DNA of 64,000 nucleotides from assembly GCA_002410555.1 (NCBI GenBank), contig DHSR01000032.1, positions 1 to 64,000 on the forward strand. Reading direction: 5' to 3'. Positions 24,727 to 33,353 of the stretch are shown here, piece by piece. Numbering within the stretch: the stretch's first letter is position 1; each line of letters starts with the position of its first letter. This stretch comes from Bacteroidales bacterium UBA5281. GTDB taxonomy: Bacteria > Bacteroidota > Bacteroidia > Bacteroidales > Lentimicrobiaceae. A program made the translations under genes and the position numbers. The notes beneath the pieces are model-generated. The model had not been told where the DNA came from, did not search any database, and worked only from the letters and a program-made list of their open reading frames with translations.

Positions 24727-25678
24727 ATTCAGGTATTACTTGATTTACCGGAATGCGTCTGGACTTTGGAGAAGCAAAACTAAGTTTTAAAATGGCTATC
24801 AGCATTACCGCTACACTGACCCACTGAACCAGACTCAGAATTTTGTCATTGAATAAATAATCAAAAACAATGGCTGATAATGGAAAGAACAATTCAAAGA
24901 TGGCTGAAAGCATGGCAGGAACCTTTTGAAGACCATAATAATAAAGAAAAATAGCTCCGGAACCCACCGTAAAGGAGATGATGAGGATAATTTTCCAGTT
25001 ATCCGGAGTAACTTGCTGAATCTGAGTCATATTTCCTGTAAAAGCAACAATCACAAGCATGATTAAAGATGTAAACCCATAACGGTAAAACGTAGCAGTA
25101 GAAAAGGAAAGGTTATGCAAAACGCCCTTTCCAAGTACGGTGGCGCTTCCAAAGAAAAAGGCAGCTATCAGTGAATAACCGGCAGCCAAAGCCGTTTTTG
25201 AGCCAGTATCAAAATCAGGTGTTTCCAACCCAAAGGTTAGAAAATAACCTGCGACAATTGCAAGGCCGGCCCAGAGAGCAAAATACCTGTTAAGTCTCTC
25301 TTTTAAAATCAATGCAGCAAGTGATATGGCAAATACAGGCTGAAGCTTTTGCAGCAGCACCACTACAGACAAGTCATTGAAATCAACAAGAAAAAGTGCC
25401 TTTACAATAGCCATAGTACCTAAAGCCCCACCGGTAAGGGCGATAAGAAAAATAAACAGCAACTCGTGTTTGGTGAAAAATCTCAAATATCTGTATTCCC
25501 TAAAAAGAAATACATTCATCATCAGAAAAGGAATAGCATGAATAACAAAAACTACAAATGTTATATTCAGATTATACAGACGAGGTGTAAGCACCACTCC
25601 ATCAAGTCCCCAAAGTGTTGCTGAAATGCAAATCGCCAGAGAACCAGCCAAATAAGACTTCACTTTCTTCGTCATCAT
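24725..25678 (-). CDS. EamA/DMT-family transporter
   Basis: 317 residues with ten hydrophobic segments arranged as two EamA repeats of five (about residues 10-145 and 165-305). This is the drug/metabolite transporter family, which moves amino acids, nucleotide precursors or similar small molecules across the inner membrane. Each repeat ends with the typical ISLAALILKERLNRY- and LSAIVFDYLFNDKIL-type helices. Substrate cannot be inferred. It lies 65 bp downstream of the SRPBCC gene in the same direction and may be co-transcribed with it. Confidence 0.85.
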   Translation of the reverse strand: MMTKKVKSYLAGSLAICISATLWGLDGVVLTPRLYNLNITFVVFVIHAIPFLMMNVFLFREYRYLRFFTKHELLFIFLIALTGGALGTMAIVKALFLVDFNDLSVVVLLQKLQPVFAISLAALILKERLNRYFALWAGLAIVAGYFLTFGLETPDFDTGSKTALAAGYSLIAAFFFGSATVLGKGVLHNLSFSTATFYRYGFTSLIMLVIVAFTGNMTQIQQVTPDNWKIILIISFTVGSGAIFLYYYGLQKVPAMLSAIFELFFPLSAIVFDYLFNDKILSLVQWVSVAVMLIAILKLSFASPKSRRIPVNQVIPE

Positions 25679-25743
25679 ATGCTGCCCGATTTTTCGGCAA
25701 AACTAAGCATATTCTGTCAATGATCAATTTATCATTGAGATGG

Positions 25744-26199
25744 TTATTTATTGAAAATCCGTTCAACTACGTCTTGTCTGTATTTAAAAATACGATCCAA
25801 TCTTTTACGAACCATTCGACCCGCTAATAAATCGCCCAACCTGCCAAACGGCATCTCATAATTTACAATATCCGTCATCTCTGTCACTTCACCCATGTCT
25901 TTGAAGATATGCTGATGATGCCACAATTTGAATGGACCTTTTAACTGAGTATCCACAAAGATGTGCCGGTCATCCACATGGGCTATCTCAGTAACCCATT
26001 CTACAGGAATTGATAACAATGGGCTGACCTTGTATTTAATAATCATGCCGGGGTAAATAGTTGTGGGTTTCAAAGGAAACTTAATGACAAAACCCATATC
26101 AGCCGGCGTAATAACTGAAAGGTTGGTGGGATCCGTAAAAAAAGACCAGACAATTTCCAGGTTGGCTTTGACCACCTGGTTGACTTCAAAAACAGGCAT
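25744..26199 (-). CDS. SRPBCC-family ligand-binding protein
   Basis: 151 residues with the START/Bet v1-like helix-grip pattern: an N-terminal strand and helix (FEVNQVVKANLEIVWSFFTD), successive beta strands with hydrophobic faces, and a C-terminal helix rich in Arg/Lys (GRMVRKRLDRIFKYRQDVVERIF). Such proteins bind hydrophobic ligands; some homologues are labelled cell-division inhibitor-like. No catalytic residues stand out. Its 5' region is a very AT-rich stretch shared with the divergent DUF4397 gene. The role is unknown. Confidence 0.8.
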   Translation of the reverse strand: MPVFEVNQVVKANLEIVWSFFTDPTNLSVITPADMGFVIKFPLKPTTIYPGMIIKYKVSPLLSIPVEWVTEIAHVDDRHIFVDTQLKGPFKLWHHQHIFKDMGEVTEMTDIVNYEMPFGRLGDLLAGRMVRKRLDRIFKYRQDVVERIFNK

Positions 26200-26471
26200 A
26201 AAAAAAGATTTAAAATGGATAAGAATATTAGAATGATAAACATCAAAATTAAGATTAAGTTTACCAAATGAATTAATTTTTGTTTAATCATTTATATTTT
26301 TTTATTAATACATATTTATTAATTTATATTCTATTTAATTGATATTAAACACTCTACATTTTTTCAATTTATTTTATGTTTAATTTTTTTTAATTTTAAT
26401 TAAACATTATTAGGTTTACCTTGGTTTATATTGACGTTAAAACTTTAAAACCAAACCAAAAAAACCTCAAC
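26200..26471. promoter_or_regulatory. very AT-rich divergent promoter region
   Basis: Between the leftward SRPBCC gene and the rightward DUF4397 gene lies about 270 bp, with the stretch 26270-26410 almost entirely A/T, including several ATTTAATT-like words. This is clearly lower in G+C than the surrounding genes. It probably holds the promoters of both genes, but no clean TAnnTTTG element was found. Confidence 0.45.
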
Positions 26472-28196
26472 ATGAAAACCTTTAGACTTATTTTAAATGC
26501 GTTAATCATAGCGCTGCTGCTCAGTCCGGCAGTGGTATCAGCTCAGGCCCGCCTGCAGGTGATTCACAACTCGGCTGATGCCGCTGCAAGTGTGGTGGAT
26601 GTATGGCTCAATGATCAGTTGCTGATTGATGATTTTGCTTTCCGCACGGCTTCTCCTTTTATTGATGCCCCGGCAGGTGTTGATTTTGATGTGGTGATTC
26701 AACCCGCCAACTCAACTGATACCACCAACGCCCTGGCACGCTTTACCTACAACCTCGCCGATGGCGAAACCTACGTTCTGGTTGCCAACGGCATTGTAGT
26801 TCCCACCGGATACAACCCGGCTACTCCTTTCGACATCTATGTATATGGTATGGGTAGAGAAACAGCAACCATGCCCGAAAATTCAGATGTACTTGTATTT
26901 CATGGTTCTACAGATGCGCCCACTGTGGATATTGTTGAAGTTGGTGTTGGAGCAGGACTGCTTGTTGACAACCTTTCTTACAGCGATTTCGCCGGTTACC
27001 TTGAATTGCCTACAGCAGATTATGTACTGGCTGTGCGCGATGAAAGTGGTACGGTAACCGTTGCTACTTATGACGCTCCCCTGGCCACCCTGGGTCTTCA
27101 GGGTGCTGCCATGACCATTGTAGCTTCCGGTTTTCTGGATCCATCCATGAACAACAATGGCGAAGCATTTGGTCTTTTTGTGGCCCTGCCATCCGGCGGT
27201 GCGCTGGTTGAATTGCCTTTGCACACTCCCATGGCCCGCCTGCAGGTGATTCACAACTCGGCTGATGCCGCTGCAAGTGTGGTGGATGTATGGCTCAATG
27301 ATCAGTTGCTGATTGATGATTTTGCTTTCCGCACGGCTTCTCCTTTTATTGATGCCCCGGCAGGTGTTGATTTTGATGTGGTGATTCAACCCGCCAACTC
27401 AACTGATACCACCAACGCCCTGGCACGCTTTACCTATAACCTCGCCGATGGTGGGAAATACATACTCGTTGCCAATGGTATGGTGAGTGGTAGTGGATAT
27501 GCTCCGGTAAAACCTTTTGACATCTATGTGTATGCTTCAGCAAGGGAAGAAGCCACACAGTCAACCAATACTGATGTACTTGTTTTCCACGGATCAACAG
27601 ATGCACCGGTTATCGATGTGATTGAAGTATTATCAGGTGCCGGCACCATTGTCGACAATCTGGGTTACAGTGAATTTGCAGGTTATCTTGAATTGCCCAC
27701 TGCCAATTATCAGCTAAACATCACTGATGAAACCGGAACGACTGTAGTAGCAACTTTCAATGCTCCATTGGCTGATTTGGGACTGGATGGACAAGCACTT
27801 ACGTTGGTAGCTTCAGGTTTCCTTGATCCAGCTATGAACAGCAACGGAGCTGAATTCGGCCTCTTTGCCGTGCTGCCTGAAGGAGGTAATTTTGTTACCC
27901 TGGGCAACACCACCAATGTGGAATACAATATATTAAGCAGTGGTAGTCTGGTTGGCTATCCCAATCCGGCCAAAGACAATGTTAACATCAAATTCTCACT
28001 TAATGACCCCGGTGAAGTTTATCTTTCCATACACAACATCGCTGGTCAAATGATATATCAGGAGAATATGGTTGGTGTTTCGTCAGGCACTCACAATAAA
28101 CTTGTTCCTTTAAACAATCTGCCTTCCGGTTTATATTTTGTCAGTTTAGTTGCCGGAAACACTATTCAAACGACAAAACTTCAGGTCATTGAATAA
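26472..28196 (+). CDS. secreted protein with two DUF4397 domains and T9SS type A tail
   Basis: 574 residues from the ATG at 26472, where the signal peptide begins (MKTFRLILNALIIALLLSP, cut after SAQA). Two DUF4397 domains follow (about residues 26-252 and 255-480). Each starts ARLQVIHNSADAAASVVDVW, repeats the same motif as DVLVFHGSTDAP, and ends ASGFLDP. The tail (about 495-574) is a Por secretion domain: LVGYPNPAKDNVNIKFSLND, LPSGLYFVSLVAGN. It is expected on the cell surface or secreted. DUF4397 has no assigned activity; a carbohydrate- or surface-binding role is only a guess. The first parts of the two domains are almost identical at DNA level (see the repeat entries). Confidence 0.9.
   Translation: MKTFRLILNALIIALLLSPAVVSAQARLQVIHNSADAAASVVDVWLNDQLLIDDFAFRTASPFIDAPAGVDFDVVIQPANSTDTTNALARFTYNLADGETYVLVANGIVVPTGYNPATPFDIYVYGMGRETATMPENSDVLVFHGSTDAPTVDIVEVGVGAGLLVDNLSYSDFAGYLELPTADYVLAVRDESGTVTVATYDAPLATLGLQGAAMTIVASGFLDPSMNNNGEAFGLFVALPSGGALVELPLHTPMARLQVIHNSADAAASVVDVWLNDQLLIDDFAFRTASPFIDAPAGVDFDVVIQPANSTDTTNALARFTYNLADGGKYILVANGMVSGSGYAPVKPFDIYVYASAREEATQSTNTDVLVFHGSTDAPVIDVIEVLSGAGTIVDNLGYSEFAGYLELPTANYQLNITDETGTTVVATFNAPLADLGLDGQALTLVASGFLDPAMNSNGAEFGLFAVLPEGGNFVTLGNTTNVEYNILSSGSLVGYPNPAKDNVNIKFSLNDPGEVYLSIHNIAGQMIYQENMVGVSSGTHNKLVPLNNLPSGLYFVSLVAGNTIQTTKLQVIE
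26546..26764 (+). repeat. 219-bp direct repeat, copy 1 (inside DUF4397 gene)
   Basis: Encodes the N-terminal third of the first DUF4397 domain. It matches 27233-27451 at all but one position: C at 26750 versus T at 27437, a silent change in a Tyr codon. The sequences on both sides of the repeat have diverged strongly. Confidence 0.9.
27233..27451 (+). repeat. 219-bp direct repeat, copy 2 (inside DUF4397 gene)
   Basis: Second copy, offset 687 bp (229 codons) from the first and in the same frame. A crossover between the copies would remove or add exactly one domain, so length variants are expected among strains. Confidence 0.9.
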
Positions 28197-28222
28197 GGTG
28201 GTTTGATTTCCTGTTGAATGCC

Positions 28223-28258
28223 CGTGGCTGTCTCTTTTGAGGCAGCCACGTTTTTTTT
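28223..28258 (+). terminator. terminator after the DUF4397 gene
   Basis: A 12-bp stem with one imperfect pair (28223-28234 and 28239-28250, loop TTTT) followed by a T8 run. Confidence 0.88.
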
Positions 28259-28320
28259 GAGTTACATTTTAACAAAATGGTGATAAATGATTGTAACTTT
28301 ACACTTAAATAATCAGCAAG

Positions 28321-30204
28321 ATGCGCACCGGATTATTTTACCTGCCTTTTATCTTAGCCGGATTGTTCCTTTGGCCCGACAGCCTGGCAGGTCAGGCACC
28401 ACTACAGGCTCCCGACAAAGCCCTGAATTATTTCTTTGATAACTTTGAGCATGCTCCGGCATTTATAAATTCCATTTTGCCATGGACTATTATAGATGAA
28501 GACGGATCGCCAACCTGGGGTATTGAAGGAACAAAATTTCCCTTGCAGTATACGCCCATGTCATTTATTGTATTTTGTCCTGATTCCACCATACCTGCCT
28601 TAACAGATACCACTTTCAGAGCCTATTCGGGCAAGAAATATGCTGCCTGTTTTGCAGCAACCGATCCTCCCAACAGCGATTGGCTCATCTCACCGCTTTT
28701 GCATGCAGAAAATCAAAGTCAATGTTCTTTTTACATCCGTTCATTTGCCAGTCAATTTGGATTGGAACGTTATCGGGTAGGTGTTTCCACCACCGACCCC
28801 TCCCCTTCCAGCTTTACTTTTCTTACCGGAGAAAATTACCTCACAGCACCCGCCGGAGTATGGACCAAAAAGAAGTTTGACCTGAGCACTTATGATGGTC
28901 AGGATATTTACGTTGGTATTCAATGCGTTTCGGACAACTCATTTATTCTAATGATTGATGATTTTGAATTTAGCACAGCCATGCCTGAAGTTTGCAATGT
29001 TACCGGTATGGTAACTGATGCGGTTACCGGATTACCGGTTGAGGGAGCGGCTGTTTCGGCCAGGGGCAAAACAACCTTTACAGATATAAATGGCAATTAC
29101 CTGCTTGAAAATGTATCCGTTGTTGGCATAGTTGCCAATTTTGAAGCAGATACAACTTTTGGATCCACTCCGCTTACGGTTCAGTTTACCGATAAGTCAG
29201 ATTTCAATCTGATACAATTGGTATGTTCTGCCGATAGTTACATCAATTACGTTAATGAACAGGTAAATGTAATTCCCGGTGGAAATATACAGCTCAACAT
29301 ATCCCTGTCGCCGGTATTGCTGGAAGGGGAAATGCGTTTTGTTTTAAACTGGAGTGACAAACCCTACGATCTGGATTCACATTTAAACACTCCCGTCATA
29401 GGAGGTGAGGCACACCATGTTTATTACAACAATCCAGGCAGTAGCAGCAGCATACCTTATGCAGCTCTTGATCATGACGTTACCCAGGGGTTTGGCCCTG
29501 AAACAACCACCATTTATCAACTGGAACCAGGCACTTACCAGTATTACATTCAGAATTTTTCTCAAACGCCGGCCATTACCGAATCTCAGGCCATATTACA
29601 GATTTATAATCAGCATGGATTGGTAAAAACGGTTTATGCCCCTGAAACAGGTGCCGGGAACTACTGGTATGTGTGTGATGTAGATGGCTCTACAGGTCAG
29701 ATCATCACAAAAAACATCATACAGGGAACGGCTCCGGGAGAACGCACTTTTAAGAGAGATCAATCGCCAAAGAATACTCCTGTACCCGAATCCCGTGAAT
29801 GGCTGTGGGATTTTGGTGATGGCAATGTTTCCACCCTGCCCAATCCTTCACATACCTATATAAATAAAGGAAAATATACAGTCTCACTCAGGGTAAACGA
29901 TGGCATCAGGATGGCAACAGAAACCAAGACAGATTATATCGAAGTGGGTTCGGTAGGCCTTTCTGAAATTCAGGAAAATCGAATATCGGTAGCCCCCGTA
30001 CCGGCATCTGAATATGTTACCGTTGAATCGCCACTTGCAATATTAAAATACGAATTAGTTTGTCCTTCAGGAGCGATATTGATGAGTTCGGAGCCAAATA
30101 CACCTTCCGTTCAGATCAATATCCGTAACCTAAAAAGTGGATTTTATTTATTGAGACTTCAAACACCCGAAGGAATTGCGGTTAAAAAGATGGTGAAACA
30201 GTGA
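28321..30204 (+). CDS. large secreted multidomain protein with T9SS type A tail
   Basis: 627 residues. Signal peptide about 1-24. A choice-of-anchor-J/cleaved-adhesin-like jelly-roll spans about 38-220 (NFEHAPAFINSILPWTIID, SDWLISPLL, IDDFEF). A carboxypeptidase-regulatory-like fold begins at CNVTGMVTDAVTGLPVEGA (about 225). A half PKD strand (ANFEADTTFGSTPLTVQFTD, about 271-290) then interrupts it. The regulatory fold resumes (LVCSADSYINYVNEQ), and a YfaP/DUF2135-like domain follows (MRFVLNWSDKPYDLDSHL to about 465). The second half of the PKD comes next (WLWDFGDGNVSTLPNPSHTY, about 500-545), then the Por secretion tail (about 555-627). A TAACTTTACAC element lies just upstream. Probably a surface or extracellular adhesin or polymer-binding protein; no catalytic site is evident. 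Confidence 0.85.
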   Translation: MRTGLFYLPFILAGLFLWPDSLAGQAPLQAPDKALNYFFDNFEHAPAFINSILPWTIIDEDGSPTWGIEGTKFPLQYTPMSFIVFCPDSTIPALTDTTFRAYSGKKYAACFAATDPPNSDWLISPLLHAENQSQCSFYIRSFASQFGLERYRVGVSTTDPSPSSFTFLTGENYLTAPAGVWTKKKFDLSTYDGQDIYVGIQCVSDNSFILMIDDFEFSTAMPEVCNVTGMVTDAVTGLPVEGAAVSARGKTTFTDINGNYLLENVSVVGIVANFEADTTFGSTPLTVQFTDKSDFNLIQLVCSADSYINYVNEQVNVIPGGNIQLNISLSPVLLEGEMRFVLNWSDKPYDLDSHLNTPVIGGEAHHVYYNNPGSSSSIPYAALDHDVTQGFGPETTTIYQLEPGTYQYYIQNFSQTPAITESQAILQIYNQHGLVKTVYAPETGAGNYWYVCDVDGSTGQIITKNIIQGTAPGERTFKRDQSPKNTPVPESREWLWDFGDGNVSTLPNPSHTYINKGKYTVSLRVNDGIRMATETKTDYIEVGSVGLSEIQENRISVAPVPASEYVTVESPLAILKYELVCPSGAILMSSEPNTPSVQINIRNLKSGFYLLRLQTPEGIAVKKMVKQ

Positions 30205-30367
30205 ATTAACTGATGGCAGGCCAGCGTGCCGGAAGATCGGTTGTAATGGAATTTCATCATCTTTGTTCCTCTATCAATTCCGTTGACGACCTTTGATTCT
30301 TTATGCATGACTGATACAGTTTTACCAGAAAAATCAGAGTGTGAGCATAACTTTTAGATGGCTGAAG

Positions 30368-30889
30368 TCAGAATATTTCCCTCACCTCTGTCTTAAGGTA
30401 TTCCATGGCCTTATAAACAGTTGACACCTCCCCTTCCATCTCTTTATGCAGGATAATTTGAGCCAGATCGGTCGCTGAGGCTTCGGAGGTAAGTTCGTCG
30501 GCAGAAGCATTTACCAATGAAATGATACGCTCACGAGCATTTTTTATCAATTCCCAGGCATTGGATGAAATATACAATTGCTGAGAAAGATTATGATCAA
30601 ATTCCTGGCGAATATTTTCGACCATTTTTTGTTGGGCCTTACGGGCATCATCGCTGGCTTGTATATTCCTCATTATTAATTGAGATGGGGTTATACGTTC
30701 AAGCAACAGTATCATACGTTCATAGGCCTGAAATCTTAACGGATTGGCCAGGCGCATGCGTTCTAATTTCAGTTGTTGAGCGCTCTGTGCATCTTCACGA
30801 ATAAGATACTGACGCAACAGGTAAAACACTGCCAGAGCCAGCATAAGTCCGGGTACAGTTACCAGAATAAAATCACGAATTACTTCCAT
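30368..30889 (-). CDS. conserved membrane-anchored protein, unknown function
   Basis: 173 residues. One N-terminal transmembrane helix (about residues 7-26) is followed by a long, mostly helical cytoplasmic region: QSAQQLKLERMRLANPLRFQ, YERMILLLERITPSQLIMRN, then helices to the end. I recall similar proteins as conserved Bacteroidota hypotheticals (DUF7935-like), but cannot assign a role. It is transcribed divergently from the aminotransferase gene, with 138 bp between them. Confidence 0.75.
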   Translation of the reverse strand: MEVIRDFILVTVPGLMLALAVFYLLRQYLIREDAQSAQQLKLERMRLANPLRFQAYERMILLLERITPSQLIMRNIQASDDARKAQQKMVENIRQEFDHNLSQQLYISSNAWELIKNARERIISLVNASADELTSEASATDLAQIILHKEMEGEVSTVYKAMEYLKTEVREIF

Positions 30890-31027
30890 TTTAGCTTTTA
30901 AGTTTTTAATTCTGGCAAAGGTCAGAAATATAAATCACTTTTTATCGGCAAAAAGCTTGTTTGCTCAATTTTAATTTCACTACATTTGCTACATCTCCAA
31001 CAATATTCACATTTACATACAAAAGAT

Positions 31028-32230
31028 ATGATAACTTTATCGGAACGCATTGGCCGTCTGGCTGAATCGGAAACCCTGGCCATGACCAGACGCAGCCGGG
31101 AACTGAATGAACAAGGGCACCATGTCATCAATTTAAGTATTGGCCAGCCCGATTTTTTCACCCCCGATTATATAAAGGCTGCTGCAAAAAAGGCCATAGA
31201 TGAGAACTTCACCTTCTATTCTCCGGTAAGTGGCTATCCGGAGCTGCGCAAATCCATTTGTCATAAATTAAAGCGCGACAACAATCTGGATTATACCCCG
31301 GACCAGATTGTAGTTTCAACCGGAGCCAAACAGTCGCTTACAAACATCATACTTAGTGTGGTAAACCCAGGTGACGAAGTCCTGGTTCCGGCGCCTTACT
31401 GGGTTTCTTACCGCGAAATAATCAAATTGGCTGAAGGCACGATGATCAATATCAATGCAGGTGTAGAAACCGATTTTAAGATTACGCCACAACAATTGCA
31501 ACAGGCAATTACCTCTAAGACCAAAGCATTTATTTTTAGCAGTCCGTGCAACCCAACCGGGTCGGTGTACACTCGGGATGAACTCCACGCACTGGCTCAG
31601 GTATTTAGTCAGTATCCGCAGATTTCTATTGTTTCGGACGAAATTTATGAATTGATCAATTTTGAGGGCAGGCATCTCTCTATTGCCTCTTTTCCGGAGA
31701 TTAAAGAGCAGGTTATTGTAGTAAATGGCGTTTCCAAAGGTTTTGCCATGACTGGCTGGAGACTGGGTTACTGTGCAGCAACCCGTGAAATAGCAGCAGC
31801 CTGCGATAAAATTCAGGGTCAGGTGACTTCCGGAACGTGCAGCATATCTCAACAAGCTGCTATTGCTGCGGTTATGAGCGATCCGGCACATTCAGCAGAG
31901 GTTAAAAGCATGGTAGATACATTTAAAACGCGTCGCGATTTAATGCTGAGCCTGATGGCTGACATTCCGGGATTACGAACAAACATACCACAGGGTGCCT
32001 TTTATATCTTTCCGGATGTAACCGAATATTATGGAAAAACCACCGGCGATTTAATCATAAATAATGGCACTGATTTATGCAATTATTTACTCGATTATGC
32101 GCACATTGCGCTGGTTTCGGGAGAAGCCTTTGGCAATCCGGATTGCATCCGCATTTCTTACGCTACTTCAAACGAGGCGCTGATCGAAGCCGGCCAAAGG
32201 ATGAAAAAAGCACTCGGAGAACTGAAATAA
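31028..32230 (+). CDS. PLP-dependent aspartate-type aminotransferase
   Basis: 400 residues from the ATG at 31028; 14 in-frame codons upstream do not look like protein and the family starts at about this point. Fold type I aminotransferase, class Ib (AspC/AspB of thermophiles and Gram-positives): INLSIGQPDFFTPDYIKAA, STGAKQSLTNIILSVVNPGD, PAPYWVSYREII, SSPCNPTGSVY (PLP-contacting Asn), SDEIYELINFEG (Asp and Tyr) and VNGVSKGFAMTGWRLGYCAA (Schiff-base Lys). The final Arg that binds the substrate carboxylate is in CIRISYATS. It likely makes aspartate from oxaloacetate. Single gene; 126 bp lie between it and the next gene, including a promoter. Confidence 0.92.
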   Translation: MITLSERIGRLAESETLAMTRRSRELNEQGHHVINLSIGQPDFFTPDYIKAAAKKAIDENFTFYSPVSGYPELRKSICHKLKRDNNLDYTPDQIVVSTGAKQSLTNIILSVVNPGDEVLVPAPYWVSYREIIKLAEGTMININAGVETDFKITPQQLQQAITSKTKAFIFSSPCNPTGSVYTRDELHALAQVFSQYPQISIVSDEIYELINFEGRHLSIASFPEIKEQVIVVNGVSKGFAMTGWRLGYCAATREIAAACDKIQGQVTSGTCSISQQAAIAAVMSDPAHSAEVKSMVDTFKTRRDLMLSLMADIPGLRTNIPQGAFYIFPDVTEYYGKTTGDLIINNGTDLCNYLLDYAHIALVSGEAFGNPDCIRISYATSNEALIEAGQRMKKALGELK

Positions 32231-32305
32231 AGTCCATTTAATAAAACCACAACGCAATGATGAGATTTTAACAGGTCTTAAAAAAAGATAGTGGGTAAAC
32301 TTTGC

Positions 32306-32313
32306 TATCTTTG
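32306..32313 (+). promoter_or_regulatory. -7 element TATCTTTG for the UDP-sugar gene pair
   Basis: A perfect TAnnTTTG match, followed by CGC, 44 bp before the oxidoreductase gene at 32357. Confidence 0.6.
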
Positions 32314-32356
32314 CGCTTGCAAAAATTACAGATACTTTTAACTTCAATTATTTAAA

Positions 32357-33316
32357 ATGAACCAAATGCGCCCTTATCATTTCGCGCTCATTGGTGCCGC
32401 CGGATATATTGCTCCCAGGCATATGAAAGCCATAAAAGACACCAATAATTTATTGATTACCGCCCTTGATAAAAACGACAGTGTAGGTATAATCGACAGC
32501 TATTTCCCCAATGCAGACTTTTTTACCGAACCGGAACGCTTTGACCGGCACCTGGATAAATTGCGACGGGCAGGATTACATAAGATAGATTATGTTTCCA
32601 TCTGTTCGCCCAACTATTTGCATGATGCCCACATCAGGCTGGCTTTACGCAATGATGCACATGCCATTTGTGAAAAGCCCATAGTGCTAAACCCATGGAA
32701 TGTAGATGCGCTGAGTGAAATTGAAACGGAAACAGGCAAAAACATTTACACCATTCTGCAACTCCGGTTACATCCCTCCATTATTGCGCTCAAAGAAAGA
32801 ATAGATGCATCACCTCCGGACAAAATCTTCGATATAGATCTGAGTTATATTACCTGCCGGGGAAACTGGTATTTCATCTCCTGGAAGGGCAATGTGGCTG
32901 AGTCGGGAGGAGTAGCTACGAATATTGGCGTACATTTTTTCGATATGCTATCCTGGATTTTTGGGAAGGTACAGAAAAACACAGTACACATACTTGAGCC
33001 TGACCGCGCAGCCGGATTTCTGCAACTCGAAAAAGCAAGGGTCAGGTGGTTGCTTAGCATAAATGAGAACTCGTTGCCTGCCAGAATTAGGGCATCGGGT
33101 AACCGTACATACCGGTCTCTTACCATAGAGGGCGAAGATTTTGAGTTTAGCGATGGTTTCACCGATTTGCATACTCTTTCTTATCAGGACATCCTCAATG
33201 GTGGAGGTTTTGGCCTGGCAGATGCCCGAAGCAGTATTGAAACGGTTCACTTTATCCGGAATGCCCAGCCCATAGGCCTTACCGGCGAATACCACCCTAT
33301 GGCAGGAATAAAATAA
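32357..33316 (+). CDS. Gfo/Idh/MocA oxidoreductase, WlbA/WbpB-like
   Basis: 319 residues. The N-terminal Rossmann domain (FALIGAAGYIAPRHMKAI) binds NAD. The C-terminal Gfo/Idh fold contains the signature CEKPIVLNPWNVDAL (catalytic-region Lys). The segment DYVSICSPNYLHDAHIRLAL and the later FISWKGNVAESGGVATNIGVHFFD are typical of the WlbA/WbpB branch, which oxidises the C3 hydroxyl of UDP-N-acetyl-glucosaminuronate on the way to diacetamido-uronic acid sugars. Its immediate neighbour, a UDP-sugar 6-dehydrogenase, would make exactly that substrate, which supports the assignment. The aminotransferase and acetyltransferase of the pathway are not in the window. Confidence 0.88.
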   Translation: MNQMRPYHFALIGAAGYIAPRHMKAIKDTNNLLITALDKNDSVGIIDSYFPNADFFTEPERFDRHLDKLRRAGLHKIDYVSICSPNYLHDAHIRLALRNDAHAICEKPIVLNPWNVDALSEIETETGKNIYTILQLRLHPSIIALKERIDASPPDKIFDIDLSYITCRGNWYFISWKGNVAESGGVATNIGVHFFDMLSWIFGKVQKNTVHILEPDRAAGFLQLEKARVRWLLSINENSLPARIRASGNRTYRSLTIEGEDFEFSDGFTDLHTLSYQDILNGGGFGLADARSSIETVHFIRNAQPIGLTGEYHPMAGIK

Positions 33317-33353
33317 TTCTTTTCATTGAATCATACATCAATAAAATCATTAC

